Shown piece after piece: positions 1 to 7,002 of a stretch of 10,276 nt of DNA. Position numbers and translations under genes: made by a program. The notes beneath the pieces are model-generated. The model had not been told where the DNA came from. It saw only the letters and a list, made by a program, of their open reading frames with translations, and did not search any database. Positions within the stretch are counted from its first letter, which is position 1; each line of letters starts with the position of its first letter. Source of the stretch: Candidatus Latescibacterota bacterium (GTDB lineage: Bacteria > Latescibacterota > MVCY01); the NCBI GenBank assembly GCA_030629295.1, contig DAOVPH010000042.1:1-10276 (forward strand), in the 5' to 3' direction.

Positions 1-729
1 ATGCCTATCGTGGTAAAGGAATTGACTTATACAGTCAGGAACAACCGTATCAAGCTTGTTGGAGGGCTGATCATATTGTTTGAAGGTCTACAACATTTTG
101 TCGTTCCGTTCCCCCCCGATGATCCATTTGTTCCGATGTTGTTCATGATTTGGGTCTACTGTTTCGCGTTTTACGTCCCCGTTTTTAGCAATATCTTTGC
201 ATTGGAAGGCCGGGGGGTTGTAAATAACTATATCATGCCACTGGATAAAAGGCGTATTATTTTCGGAAAGCATATCACTTTCCTTCTATTACAGTGGATG
301 ATACTCACCCCCTGGCTGATCTGGGTGTTCTGTAAATACAAATACATCCTTAGTCCATTTCAAATACTGTCTGCACTGGCTTTATGTTTCTATCTCACAG
401 TATGTTACAGTATTACAGGCACCATTTTTTCTATATACTTCCCCAAACCTCTTCGATTCGACGAGGTAATTCCTTTCGGCTATGAGCCTGATGCTCGTTA
501 TACTCTTGCAGTCTTTGGTTCTATTCCTCTTCCGTTATTGCCAATTGTCTCGGTCGTTTACTTCGCGTGGGGTATGCCCTCTTCGCTGCTTTACAAAGCG
601 ATCTCCATTTCAGTGGTGGTACTCGCTATCTTGATTGTTCCTATTTATTGGCGCGCTTTGCGTAAAATCGCGAACATATTAGAAAGAAGAAAGGAGAAAT
701 TCCTTGCAGAGTTCTACCTCAGGTCATAA
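1..729 (+). CDS. ABC-2 type transporter permease (possibly 5'-partial)
   Basis: Membrane subunit of an ABC-2 type exporter. About six hydrophobic segments are visible, near residues 17-37, 45-68, 91-111, 122-148, 167-192 and 196-220, followed by a basic, probably cytoplasmic tail with ERRKEK. The stretch EGRGVVNNYIMPLDKRRIIFGKH (residues 69-91) has the layout of the ABC-2 loop that links a regulatory glutamate to the next membrane segment. The gene overlaps the start of the downstream ATPase by 26 bases and carries that gene's ribosome binding site, so the two are translationally linked and should form one transporter. The window begins exactly at the first ATG, so this methionine may be internal and 242 residues may be only the C-terminal part of a larger permease. 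The substrate cannot be read from the sequence; the neighbours suggest a peptide or immunity/export role. Confidence 0.75.
   Translation: MPIVVKELTYTVRNNRIKLVGGLIILFEGLQHFVVPFPPDDPFVPMLFMIWVYCFAFYVPVFSNIFALEGRGVVNNYIMPLDKRRIIFGKHITFLLLQWMILTPWLIWVFCKYKYILSPFQILSALALCFYLTVCYSITGTIFSIYFPKPLRFDEVIPFGYEPDARYTLAVFGSIPLPLLPIVSVVYFAWGMPSSLLYKAISISVVVLAILIVPIYWRALRKIANILERRKEKFLAEFYLRS
691..696 (+). promoter_or_regulatory. Ribosome binding site deciding a TTG start
   Basis: AAGGAG lies seven bases before the TTG at 704. The next candidate, ATG at 740, has no purine-rich site before it, so the TTG is the better start for the ATPase. Confidence 0.7.
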
Positions 730-1522
730 GAAACTGAACATGACATACGCCATTCATGTCCGGAATCTGACCAAGCAGTTTGGCAACCTCGTGGCGGTGG
801 ACGCCATTACTCTGGAGGTGAAACGAGGCACTCTTTTCGGCTTCGTAGGACCCAACGGTGCTGGAAAGACAACCACCGTCAATATGCTCACCGGCCTGTT
901 GAAGCCGACCTCAGGAACGATCAAGATCCTCGGACGGGATCTTGAGAAAAGCCCCGTGGAGATAAAGCAGAGCATGGGGGTAATGCCGGAGGGTTTGGCT
1001 CTCTATGAACAGTTGACCGGCGAAGAGTATCTCTATTTTGTGGGAAGAATGTATGGCCTGGAAAAAGAAGATATCCATTCCCGGAGTGAAGAGCTTTTCC
1101 AGTTTATGGACTTACAAGATTTCAGAAAGACTTATATCTATGAATACTCTATGGGGATGAAGAAAAAACTCTCCTTGGCCTCTATTTTCATTCACGATCC
1201 AGAGGTCTTATTTCTGGACGAACCGTTCGAGGGGATCGATCCTGCCTCGTCGAAGTTGATCCGTGATGCCTTAGAACAGATGCGGGAGAAAGGGGCTACT
1301 ATCTTTCTGACTTCTCATATCCTGCCGATTGTCGAAAAGGTATGCACGGAAATCTGCATCATCAACAAAGGAAAGATCATCTTCACCTCCCCTACAGAAC
1401 AGATCAGAGAGAGAATGAAAGACGAGATAAGCCAGAAAAGATACGACGATTTGGAAGATGTATTTCTCACACTAATTGGTACCGAACAAGACGGGAAGGA
1501 ACTATCGTGGCTGAGAAAGTGA
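704..1522 (+). CDS. ABC transporter ATP-binding protein
   Basis: Cytoplasmic ATPase that would power the permease encoded just upstream. Counting from the TTG at 704 it has 272 residues. Walker A is GPNGAGKTT at 49-57, the signature is SMGMK at 149-153, Walker B is LFLDEP with D172 and E173, and the switch histidine is H205 in TSHILP. The Q-loop position reads MPEG, a glutamate variant that I recall from DrrA/CcmA-like ABC-2 ATPases. The C-terminal stretch after residue 220 is charged and matches the short tail usual in this family. TTG is chosen as the start because AAGGAG sits seven bases upstream; an ATG at 740 would give a protein 12 residues shorter. The 26-base overlap with the permease indicates one operon and a two-subunit exporter. 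Confidence 0.92.
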   Translation: MQSSTSGHKKLNMTYAIHVRNLTKQFGNLVAVDAITLEVKRGTLFGFVGPNGAGKTTTVNMLTGLLKPTSGTIKILGRDLEKSPVEIKQSMGVMPEGLALYEQLTGEEYLYFVGRMYGLEKEDIHSRSEELFQFMDLQDFRKTYIYEYSMGMKKKLSLASIFIHDPEVLFLDEPFEGIDPASSKLIRDALEQMREKGATIFLTSHILPIVEKVCTEICIINKGKIIFTSPTEQIRERMKDEISQKRYDDLEDVFLTLIGTEQDGKELSWLRK

Positions 1523-1610
1523 TGCGAGAGGGTGTCCCAAAGTAAGATCAAACATGCGGCTTTTTGGGTGGGATGAATAGGAGCTGGCTTTATGCAATCC
1601 GTTGTGAATC

Positions 1611-1617
1611 GGAGGAG
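1611..1617 (+). promoter_or_regulatory. Ribosome binding site favouring a TTG start at 1621
   Basis: GGAGGAG lies just before an in-frame TTG at 1621. The upstream in-frame alternatives, TTG 1564 and ATG 1573, lack a properly spaced site. The protein starting at 1621 begins close to the family's usual N-terminal helix (FFHYLRPYW). Confidence 0.6.
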
Positions 1618-1620
1618 AAT

Positions 1621-3417
1621 TTGACTTCTTTCAAATCTCAGAATTGGAGGAATCTGCGGCGGTTTTTCCATTACCTGAGACCTTACTGGTCCAAAGGCGC
1701 AGTAGCAGCCGTTGCAGCCGGCTTAGGAGTTATCCTAACTCTCCCCCTACCCTTGTTATCTATCTATATCATAGACTATGTAATCGGCGAGGGTAACTCA
1801 TCCATCCTGCATCTGATCTGCCTGTCTCTGATTCTGTTAATTCCTCTCAGTATGCTTCTGAATTTCGTGCAGGAATACTCTCTGAAAGCCTTCGCCCGCC
1901 GGGTGATGTTAGACCTAAGGGTAACCTTGTTTCGACATCTACAGAGGCTGCCTTTTTCCTTCCTCCAGCGCACACAGACGGGGTATATTGCCTCTCGGGT
2001 GAGCGACGATGTGGGGCTTTTAGATGTCCTGCTGGCAAGAACTTACATTAGCCTGATAACCAGCATCATAGTGTTGGTCTTCGGGACATTCATCATATTC
2101 TATATGGACTGGAGATTGTCCATAGTCTCTCTTGTGATTTTGCCTTTTCTAACTACCAACAACCTTATCGCCGGCAAGAAATTGAGAGAAAGAAATGTTG
2201 CCCTTCAGGAGGCCCGGGCAGCAGCATTGTCCAAGACAGTAGAAAGTCTTGGCGGCTTCTTCGTAATGCGAGCGTTCAGAAGGGAGAAGTTCGAGCTGTG
2301 GAAGATCTTTAGGTTCAGGAGACAGGAGATCAACGCAGAGATTCAGGTGGGAGTGGTGGAGTGCATCACTAACAGTATCGCAGGATTCTTGAACACCTTT
2401 GGGATGGTTATCATCCTGTGGTGTGGGGCCTATGAGATTATCAAAGGCCGTCTGAGCTTAGGACAGTATGTCGCTTTCAATTCTTTTCTGGGCTATCTCT
2501 ATGGTCCAACCAAGACTCTCTCCACACTCTATATCGATGCCCAGAAGGGGCTGGCTGCCTTAGAGCGAATCTTTCAAATTATGGATTTGGGGCCCCAGGC
2601 AATAGACCTTCCTTCCAGTAGACGGATTCGGTTCTCCCAAGGGAGAATAGAACTGCACAATGTGGTTTTCAGTTATGATTCAGGACCAGCTGTCTTAAAA
2701 GGTATCAACTGCCAAATCGAGCCCGGCGAAACCGTGGCCTTGGTTGGAACAAGCGGTGCCGGAAAGACCACCCTGATCTATCTCATCGGCCGTTTCTTCG
2801 AACCCACCCAAGGGCAAATCCTTGTTGATGGCCACAATATCAGAGAGATACACTCCCAAGCCCTGCGGGATCAAATCTCGATTGTGGAGCAGGATGTCTT
2901 CCTTTTCCAGGGTTCCATCGCTGACAATATCCGCTACGGGAAACCCGATGCAACCAGGGAGGAGGTAGCTTACGTAGGCAGGATGGCCAATCTGGAAGAG
3001 TTCGCTATGAAATTGCCTGGGGGTTACAACACTGAGTTAGGGCAATTGGCTCACACCATCTCGCCAGGAGAACGGCAGAGGATAGCTCTGGCCAGAGCAC
3101 TCATCAGGAACCCAAAGATACTGATCTTGGACGAAGCGATGTCGGCTCTGGATACGGAATCTGAAGTGGCTATTCAGAAAGCTATCCGGCAAGCAATGAG
3201 AGGCCGGACCACTATTTTAGTCGCTCACCGACTGTCCACGGTAATGGTTGCCGACAGAGTTTTTGTAATAGTCAACGGGAAGATCGCAGAGGGGGGAGAT
3301 CCCAGACAACTCATCAAGAACGGTGGCGAATTCTACAGGCTGTTTGAGAAACAACTGAGAAGACAGACTGGCCAATCTATTTCCCCAATACAATTCTCGT
3401 GCGATGAAAAGGTCTAG
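1621..3417 (+). CDS. ABC exporter, fused transmembrane and ATPase domains
   Basis: Type I ABC half-transporter of 598 residues, expected to act as a homodimer in the cytoplasmic membrane. The N-terminal half is a six-helix membrane domain opening with LRPYWSKG; the loop around FSFLQRTQTGYIASRVSDDV is typical of MsbA/LmrA-like exporters. The ATPase domain has Walker A GTSGAGKT from residue 376, the signature SPGERQ from 481 in place of LSGGQ, Walker B with D504 and E505, and switch histidine H536 in VAHRLST. There is no N-terminal C39 peptidase domain, so it does not cleave a leader itself; the subtilase downstream could do that. The start could be as early as 1564, adding 19 residues. It lies 98 bases after the ABC-2 ATPase and before an HlyD-like adaptor, which suggests peptide export. 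The substrate is not known. Confidence 0.9.
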   Translation: MTSFKSQNWRNLRRFFHYLRPYWSKGAVAAVAAGLGVILTLPLPLLSIYIIDYVIGEGNSSILHLICLSLILLIPLSMLLNFVQEYSLKAFARRVMLDLRVTLFRHLQRLPFSFLQRTQTGYIASRVSDDVGLLDVLLARTYISLITSIIVLVFGTFIIFYMDWRLSIVSLVILPFLTTNNLIAGKKLRERNVALQEARAAALSKTVESLGGFFVMRAFRREKFELWKIFRFRRQEINAEIQVGVVECITNSIAGFLNTFGMVIILWCGAYEIIKGRLSLGQYVAFNSFLGYLYGPTKTLSTLYIDAQKGLAALERIFQIMDLGPQAIDLPSSRRIRFSQGRIELHNVVFSYDSGPAVLKGINCQIEPGETVALVGTSGAGKTTLIYLIGRFFEPTQGQILVDGHNIREIHSQALRDQISIVEQDVFLFQGSIADNIRYGKPDATREEVAYVGRMANLEEFAMKLPGGYNTELGQLAHTISPGERQRIALARALIRNPKILILDEAMSALDTESEVAIQKAIRQAMRGRTTILVAHRLSTVMVADRVFVIVNGKIAEGGDPRQLIKNGGEFYRLFEKQLRRQTGQSISPIQFSCDEKV

Positions 3418-3450
3418 TAGAACGTTTTACCAAAAGATTTACATAACAAT

Positions 3451-3532
3451 TGTCATTGCGAGCGATAGCGAAGCAATCTCAATTTCTTGCGCAATAAGGG
3501 ATTGCTTCGTCGCTCCGCTCCTCGCAATGACA
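3451..3532. repeat. Imperfect palindromic intergenic repeat (REP-like)
   Basis: Left arm TGTCATTGCGAGCGATAGCG and right arm ending CTCCTCGCAATGACA are inverted copies with small mismatches, separated by about 20 bases. The core GCGAAGCAATC pairs with GATTGCTTCGT. From memory this is a widely dispersed bacterial repeat family. It sits between the exporter and the adaptor gene and could act as a weak terminator or mRNA-stability hairpin, but its main value is as a marker of repeat spread. Confidence 0.85.
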
Positions 3533-3563
3533 GAAAAATGCTACTCTAAATGTCTATGTTTCG

Positions 3564-4124
3564 ATGAAACGATATACTAGTATTCTTCAACAGGCGGTGA
3601 GAAAAGGCATCGTCAGTGAACGAACCATTCTTAGAATCACCGTGGCAGTCTCTGCGGTTATCATAGGGATCTTGATTGCCGTTTTCTTGGGGAGAATAGA
3701 TTTGACAGTGCAAGGTACGGGAGTGGCCATTCCTTCCTGGGAAACAGAGCCTTCTGCTGGAGCAACTACAGATACTCTGTTTGCACCGGTTCAAATCCTG
3801 GTGACCTTGTCCCCAGGAAGTTTCGCCAAGGTGAAACCTGGACAGCAAGCACATATTTTTCTCAACCCAGACGGGTCGAAACCAGTTCGCTGTGAAGGGA
3901 CAGTCGCCGCTTTGACCTCCAGAATAGTCGAAGGCAAACACCTGCCGATAGTCTGTATCAAACCAGGAGTGGATTGGGCACAGGCCTCTGGTCTGTTGCT
4001 CTCGCCTGCACCTTCTGGCCTATCGTGGCAGATACCTGTAAAAGCCAAAATCGTATTGGAGGAGAACAAACCTATTTATAAGCTGCTCTGGGAGACGGCC
4101 TTTCGGCGGAGGATCAGACAATGA
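3564..4124 (+). CDS. Short HlyD-like membrane fusion (adaptor) protein
   Basis: A 186-residue protein with a basic cytoplasmic start, one membrane anchor near residues 23-43, then LTVQGTGVAIPS, the beta-rich opening seen in HlyD-family adaptors. Residues 73-120 (APVQILVTLSPGSFAKVKPG and after) resemble the HlyD barrel motif in which a proline-glycine turn follows a lysine. The tail AKIVLEENKPIYKLLWE resembles the end of NHLM-type secretion proteins. The long coiled-coil hairpin of classical adaptors is absent, which would make this a minimal form. It follows the exporter, separated by a palindromic repeat, and its stop overlaps the next ORF in ATGA. No good ribosome binding site is visible before ATG 3564. 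Assignment to the family rests on motif resemblance rather than a search. Confidence 0.65.
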   Translation: MKRYTSILQQAVRKGIVSERTILRITVAVSAVIIGILIAVFLGRIDLTVQGTGVAIPSWETEPSAGATTDTLFAPVQILVTLSPGSFAKVKPGQQAHIFLNPDGSKPVRCEGTVAALTSRIVEGKHLPIVCIKPGVDWAQASGLLLSPAPSGLSWQIPVKAKIVLEENKPIYKLLWETAFRRRIRQ

Positions 4125-4249
4125 GACGGAGTAACATACGCGTGGGAACCTTCCTTTGGATATTGTTCTTGTTACCTCTATATGGTCTTAGTGCCAACTG
4201 GGATTCTCACTCCCCATCTTGTCGCTGCGCTCCTTACAATGACGCTTAA
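4121..4249 (+). pseudogene. Signal-peptide ORF, probably truncated by a repeat
   Basis: A 42-codon ORF starting in an ATGA overlap with the adaptor stop and preceded by GGAGG at 4108-4112, eight bases before the ATG. This is one of the best translation starts in the window. The product has a basic start (MRRSNIR), a hydrophobic core (FLWILFLLPLYGL) and a plausible cleavage after LSA, so it looks like an export signal. The last dozen or so codons (SCRCAPYNDA) are encoded by a half-copy of the palindromic repeat. I infer that the original gene encoded a secreted or lipid-anchored partner of the exporter and lost its body when the repeat arrived. The alternative is a genuine small secreted peptide with two cysteines. 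The missing partner is unidentified. Confidence 0.5.
4221..4243. repeat. Degenerate half-copy of the palindromic repeat
   Basis: GTCGCTGCGCTCCTTACAAT followed by GAC matches the right arm of the element at 3451-3532 (GTCGCTCCGCTCCTCGCAAT, GAC) at all but three positions. The left arm is missing. It lies inside the 42-codon signal-peptide ORF. Confidence 0.6.
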
Positions 4250-4341
4250 AATACCAATGTGGGTGCAAACTATAATGTGCTCTGGGTAATAATCAAAAAT
4301 AGAAGTGAAGGTCAAGGACTTCGATATTCTGGATGATGAAT

Positions 4342-4453
4342 AGATTCTGTCGAAAAATGGGTGTTGAATGACGGAGACGATATGTTGTAGAGACGACCCG
4401 GCGGGTCGTCTCTACATTGAGGCCGGTTCACGCCTCATTTTTCGACAGAATCT
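4342..4453. mobile_element. MITE-like element with 18-bp inverted termini
   Basis: AGATTCTGTCGAAAAATG at 4342-4359 and its exact reverse complement at 4436-4453 enclose about 76 bases. A second perfect inverted repeat lies within them at 4387-4415: two 14-base arms (GTAGAGACGACCCG and its complement) around one base. Nested perfect repeats of this size are not expected by chance and fit a small non-autonomous element or a repeat inserted in a repeat. No clear target-site duplication flanks it. It covers the first part of the subtilase reading frame. Confidence 0.6.
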
Positions 4454-6446
4454 GAACAGGGTAGCAGTTATGGAGGATTTTGATTTCTCAGCTCACACCG
4501 GCAAAGGCGTCAAGGTTGCCGTGGTAGACAGCGGGATCGACTCCGCACATCCAGATATTGGAGAGGTCAAAGGAGGGGTGAGTATCCGATTAGACAGGGC
4601 AGGCCAGATTGCCTTCGGTCAAGATTGGTTCGACTCGGTGGGCCACGGCACAGCCTGCGCCGGGATCATCCGCAAAAAGGCCCCTGGTGTTCAATTCTAC
4701 AGTGTCAAAATCTTCGACGATATCTCACTTTCGGCCAAAGGGGAAGTCCTGATAGAAGCCATCCGCTGGTGCCTGGCCCAGGGGATGAATGTGGTCAACC
4801 TGAGCCTGGGCACAACCGAAAGGCAACTTTTGCCCACCCTGAGAGAGGTATGTGACCAGGCGGAACAAGAAGGGGTGCTGCTCGTCTCCGCCGAACATAA
4901 CGAAGGGCGGGAGAGCTTCCCGGCCTGTTTCCCTAATGTCTTCGGGGTAACCGCCGGACAGGTTTACGGAAAGTACGCCTATCTTTACCGGGAGCACCAT
5001 CCGATCGAATTTGTAGCCAGGGGCGACCCCCAGAGGCTCTGCTGGGTTCAGCCCAGGTATGTCTTTATGGCCGGTACCAGCTTCGCTGCCCCTCAAATCA
5101 CTGCCCTGATTGCCCTGATTTTGGAAAAATACCCCAACGCCGATTTCCATCAGGTCAAGCAGATTCTGATGGTTGACTCCTCCCGGGAAAGAAGTCGGCC
5201 TGTCTCCAATCTCACCAAGTCGACCCAAACCAGAATCCGTAACTTCAAAGAGCTACCCCACCCCACTCCCGGGCAGCTTGACTGGATCAAGAAAGCAGCA
5301 ATCTACCCTTTTAACAAACAGATGTATGCCCTGGTTCGATTCCGCGATCTTTTGAGCTTTGAGATCGTGGGAGTGGGTGACCCAATAGGCAAGAGATTGG
5401 TGGGCAAAGACGCCGGGGAGGCAATCGGAGCGGAACCTATTGGCCTTAAGATCGGTCATAAACTTGAGAGCATTCTCGCTGATGCAGACACCTTAATTCT
5501 GGGTTATGTGGACCAGTTGGGCATATCGCTCAGGCGAGATCCGTTCAGAGAGATCTTACAAAAGGCACTCGCTCTCGGGAGGCATATCTACAGCTTAGCT
5601 CCTGTCAACCCTTCAGCTTACCCCGAGATTTTCAAGATAGCAGAAAGCAAAGGGCTGAAGATCGCCTTCCCCTTCATCTCGTCGGAGGAGTTGAGGGAAA
5701 TTCCCCCTGAACGGCTGTCCAGCCCCAAGAGCATCGATATGCCAGTGGTGGGGGTGTTTGGTACCGGACCACAGCAAGGGAAATTCACCACCCAGCTTGC
5801 TTTAAGGAGGATGCTCTTGGCCCAAGGTTATCGGATAGCCCAGATCGGCAGTGAACATCAGTCAGAACTGTTCGGGTTTGATCTGACCTTTCCCTATGGC
5901 TACGCTTCTTCAGTATGGGTACCAATGGACGCCTATACCGCCTACTTGGATTACAAGATCTGGGAAATCTCTCAGCGCAGGAGACCTGACATTATGATCG
6001 TAGGGGCGCAGTCGGGCACTGTTCCCTATGACTTCTCCCTATCTCCTCAAACAAACTACACCCTCTCTTCGCTGGCTTTTCTATTCGGCACCAAGCCCGA
6101 TGCCTACATCCTCACCGTCAACAGCATCGACCCGGATGAGTATATCCAAGACAGCATCAACACCTTGAAGGCCTTGGGCAAGGGCGAGACCATTCTCCTT
6201 ACAATGAGCGACAAGGAGAAGGACATGCGATTCGCCTACGGCACCAGCCGCGTGGTGCCCAGACAGATGTCGCCGGAGGAGTTAAAGGCAAAGCTGGATC
6301 ACTTAGAGGACAGATTCGGCATCCCTGCCACCGAGGTAGTCAGCTCACAGGGGCAGGAGAAGCTGGCCAGAGCCGTGGTGGAATACTTCGGCGTAGAACA
6401 AGAAGGAGAAAATGCAAACCGAACACTCGATAGAGGATCGAATTAA
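4368..6446 (+). CDS. Subtilisin-like protease fused to DUF1611-like P-loop domain
   Basis: Counting 692 residues from ATG 4368, residues 45-265 form an S8 subtilase: catalytic D54 in VAVVDSGID, H93 in GHGTACAGI, oxyanion N178 in SAEHNEG (usually AAGN) and S238 in AGTSFAAPQ. All four key residues are present and there is no signal peptide, so it should be cytoplasmic and active. From about residue 370 a second domain follows with a P-loop GTGPQQGKFTT at 465-475 (K472) and GAQSGTVPYDF from 546, the layout of DUF1611-type P-loop proteins and, I believe, of the peptide maturation protein family TIGR04066. The first 28 codons are encoded by the inverted-repeat element, so a start at ATG 4470 (residue 35, weak AGGG eight bases upstream) is more likely. 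The gene overlaps the carrier-protein gene by 35 bases. A likely job is leader cleavage coupled to nucleotide-dependent modification; that is inference. Confidence 0.85.
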   Translation: MTETICCRDDPAGRLYIEAGSRLIFRQNLNRVAVMEDFDFSAHTGKGVKVAVVDSGIDSAHPDIGEVKGGVSIRLDRAGQIAFGQDWFDSVGHGTACAGIIRKKAPGVQFYSVKIFDDISLSAKGEVLIEAIRWCLAQGMNVVNLSLGTTERQLLPTLREVCDQAEQEGVLLVSAEHNEGRESFPACFPNVFGVTAGQVYGKYAYLYREHHPIEFVARGDPQRLCWVQPRYVFMAGTSFAAPQITALIALILEKYPNADFHQVKQILMVDSSRERSRPVSNLTKSTQTRIRNFKELPHPTPGQLDWIKKAAIYPFNKQMYALVRFRDLLSFEIVGVGDPIGKRLVGKDAGEAIGAEPIGLKIGHKLESILADADTLILGYVDQLGISLRRDPFREILQKALALGRHIYSLAPVNPSAYPEIFKIAESKGLKIAFPFISSEELREIPPERLSSPKSIDMPVVGVFGTGPQQGKFTTQLALRRMLLAQGYRIAQIGSEHQSELFGFDLTFPYGYASSVWVPMDAYTAYLDYKIWEISQRRRPDIMIVGAQSGTVPYDFSLSPQTNYTLSSLAFLFGTKPDAYILTVNSIDPDEYIQDSINTLKALGKGETILLTMSDKEKDMRFAYGTSRVVPRQMSPEELKAKLDHLEDRFGIPATEVVSSQGQEKLARAVVEYFGVEQEGENANRTLDRGSN
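4387..4415. repeat. Perfect 29-base palindrome
   Basis: Arms of 14 bases, GTAGAGACGACCCG and its exact complement, around a single G. This belongs to the GTAGAGACG...CGTCTCTAC type of palindrome that, from memory, is dispersed in cyanobacteria and several uncultured phyla. In RNA it would form a very stable hairpin inside the apparent start of the subtilase message. Confidence 0.85.
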
Positions 6447-6702
6447 GGAACTGATAGTTCAGGTACTGGAGCTTGAGGTAAACCCTGGTGAAATTGAAGA
6501 CGATGACCTGTTGTTCGGAGGAGAGATAGGACTAGATTCTACAGCCACATTGGAGCTCACAGCAGGCATAGAAGAGACATTTGGCATAAAGATCGGGGAT
6601 GAAGACTTAACCACTGCATTGTTTGAGAGTGTAGATTCTTTGGCGAAGCTTGTTAGGGAGAAACTGACCGTCCAGGGGAAATCCGTTCTTTGGGTCCGTT
6701 AG
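6412..6702 (+). CDS. Acyl carrier-like protein
   Basis: A 96-residue acidic protein with the carrier-protein fold signature: an N-terminal helix with IKELIVQVLELE, then GLDSTATLEL, where S43 is in the position that receives 4'-phosphopantetheine. The rest (EETFGIKIGDEDL and the final helix SLAKLVREKL) matches ACP helices II to IV, and the length is close to that of ordinary ACPs. The gene begins inside the end of the subtilase gene, with AAGGAG at 6403-6408, so translation is coupled. There are no fatty acid or polyketide genes nearby, which argues against a role in lipid synthesis. Acyl carrier-related proteins are known components of CLI_3235-type peptide maturation clusters (family TIGR04069, from memory), and the neighbours fit that. 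The tethered substrate is unknown. Confidence 0.88.
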   Translation: MQTEHSIEDRIKELIVQVLELEVNPGEIEDDDLLFGGEIGLDSTATLELTAGIEETFGIKIGDEDLTTALFESVDSLAKLVREKLTVQGKSVLWVR

Positions 6703-6751
6703 GTATCTTTTATTGATGCTGTTGAGTTGGCAGTCCCCTTCTATTTTTATC

Positions 6752-6780
6752 TTGACATTCACCTTGGACATTTCTATATT
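6752..6780 (+). promoter_or_regulatory. Sigma-70 type promoter for the PPC gene
   Basis: TTGACA at 6752-6757 and TATATT at 6775-6780 are separated by exactly 17 bases. Transcription would begin near 6787, giving a leader of about 215 bases that contains the whole of repeat copy A. This is the best promoter match found on the plus strand. Confidence 0.75.
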
Positions 6781-6823
6781 ACGCTAAGCTAACATATCAA
6801 ACTGAATTATGTAAGTATATTCA

Positions 6824-6962
6824 CCCCAGCTCGATGTGGATGTTATCATCCGCATCGACTATAACAATTCACCGAGGTGACTGAGCTGAAGATATTTGTC
6901 TGAGATGCCTTGAAGGTGGTAAAACCTGGCGTTGGAATACTCTTAATTCAGGCCTGTTACTG
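6824..6962 (+). ncRNA. Repeat copy A: candidate structured leader RNA
   Basis: About 139 bases repeated at 7455-7590. In the first 68 positions 62 are identical. Predicted pairings are a closing stem CAGCTC (6827-6832) with GAGCTG (6883-6888); an 11-pair hairpin from 6832 to 6857 with loop TTAT and one G-U pair; a small hairpin TGCC-TTGAA-GGTG at 6906-6918; and CCTG with CAGG further on. In copy B the same stems persist with changes that keep pairing. The first stem and the large hairpin share bases, so they may be alternatives or form a junction. It lies between a strong promoter and the PPC gene, where a riboswitch or other leader element would sit. I do not recognise the family. Confidence 0.5.
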
Positions 6963-6990
6963 TTAACACTGACTATCTTCACTGAAGGGT

Positions 6991-6996
6991 AAAAGG
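6991..6996 (+). promoter_or_regulatory. Ribosome binding site of the PPC gene
   Basis: AAAAGG six bases before ATG 7003 supports that start. Confidence 0.55.
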
Positions 6997-7002
6997 TTCA
7001 CC

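Noticed and set aside
3550..3567. A five-codon minicistron whose stop overlaps the adaptor ATG, considered as translational coupling.
   Set aside because: It has no ribosome binding site of its own and lies directly after the palindromic repeat; an ORF this short is expected by chance.
3451..4453. Repeats considered as part of a CRISPR array.
   Set aside because: The copies are few, irregularly spaced and of three different types, with no spacer pattern and no cas genes.
3791..5228. Long minus-strand open frames opposite the adaptor and subtilase genes.
   Set aside because: They are antisense to clearly coding sequence and show no motifs or ribosome sites.
6716..6790. A 24-codon ORF (MLLSWQSPSIF...) after the carrier-protein gene, considered as a precursor peptide.
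   Set aside because: It has no ribosome binding site, no cysteines or leader-like motif, and it runs through the promoter of the PPC gene.
6876..6902. GTG-initiated minipeptides (VTELK...) present in both repeat copies, considered as leader peptides.
   Set aside because: The GGAGG-like bases overlap the GTG itself, so spacing is impossible, and the two reading frames diverge after five codons.
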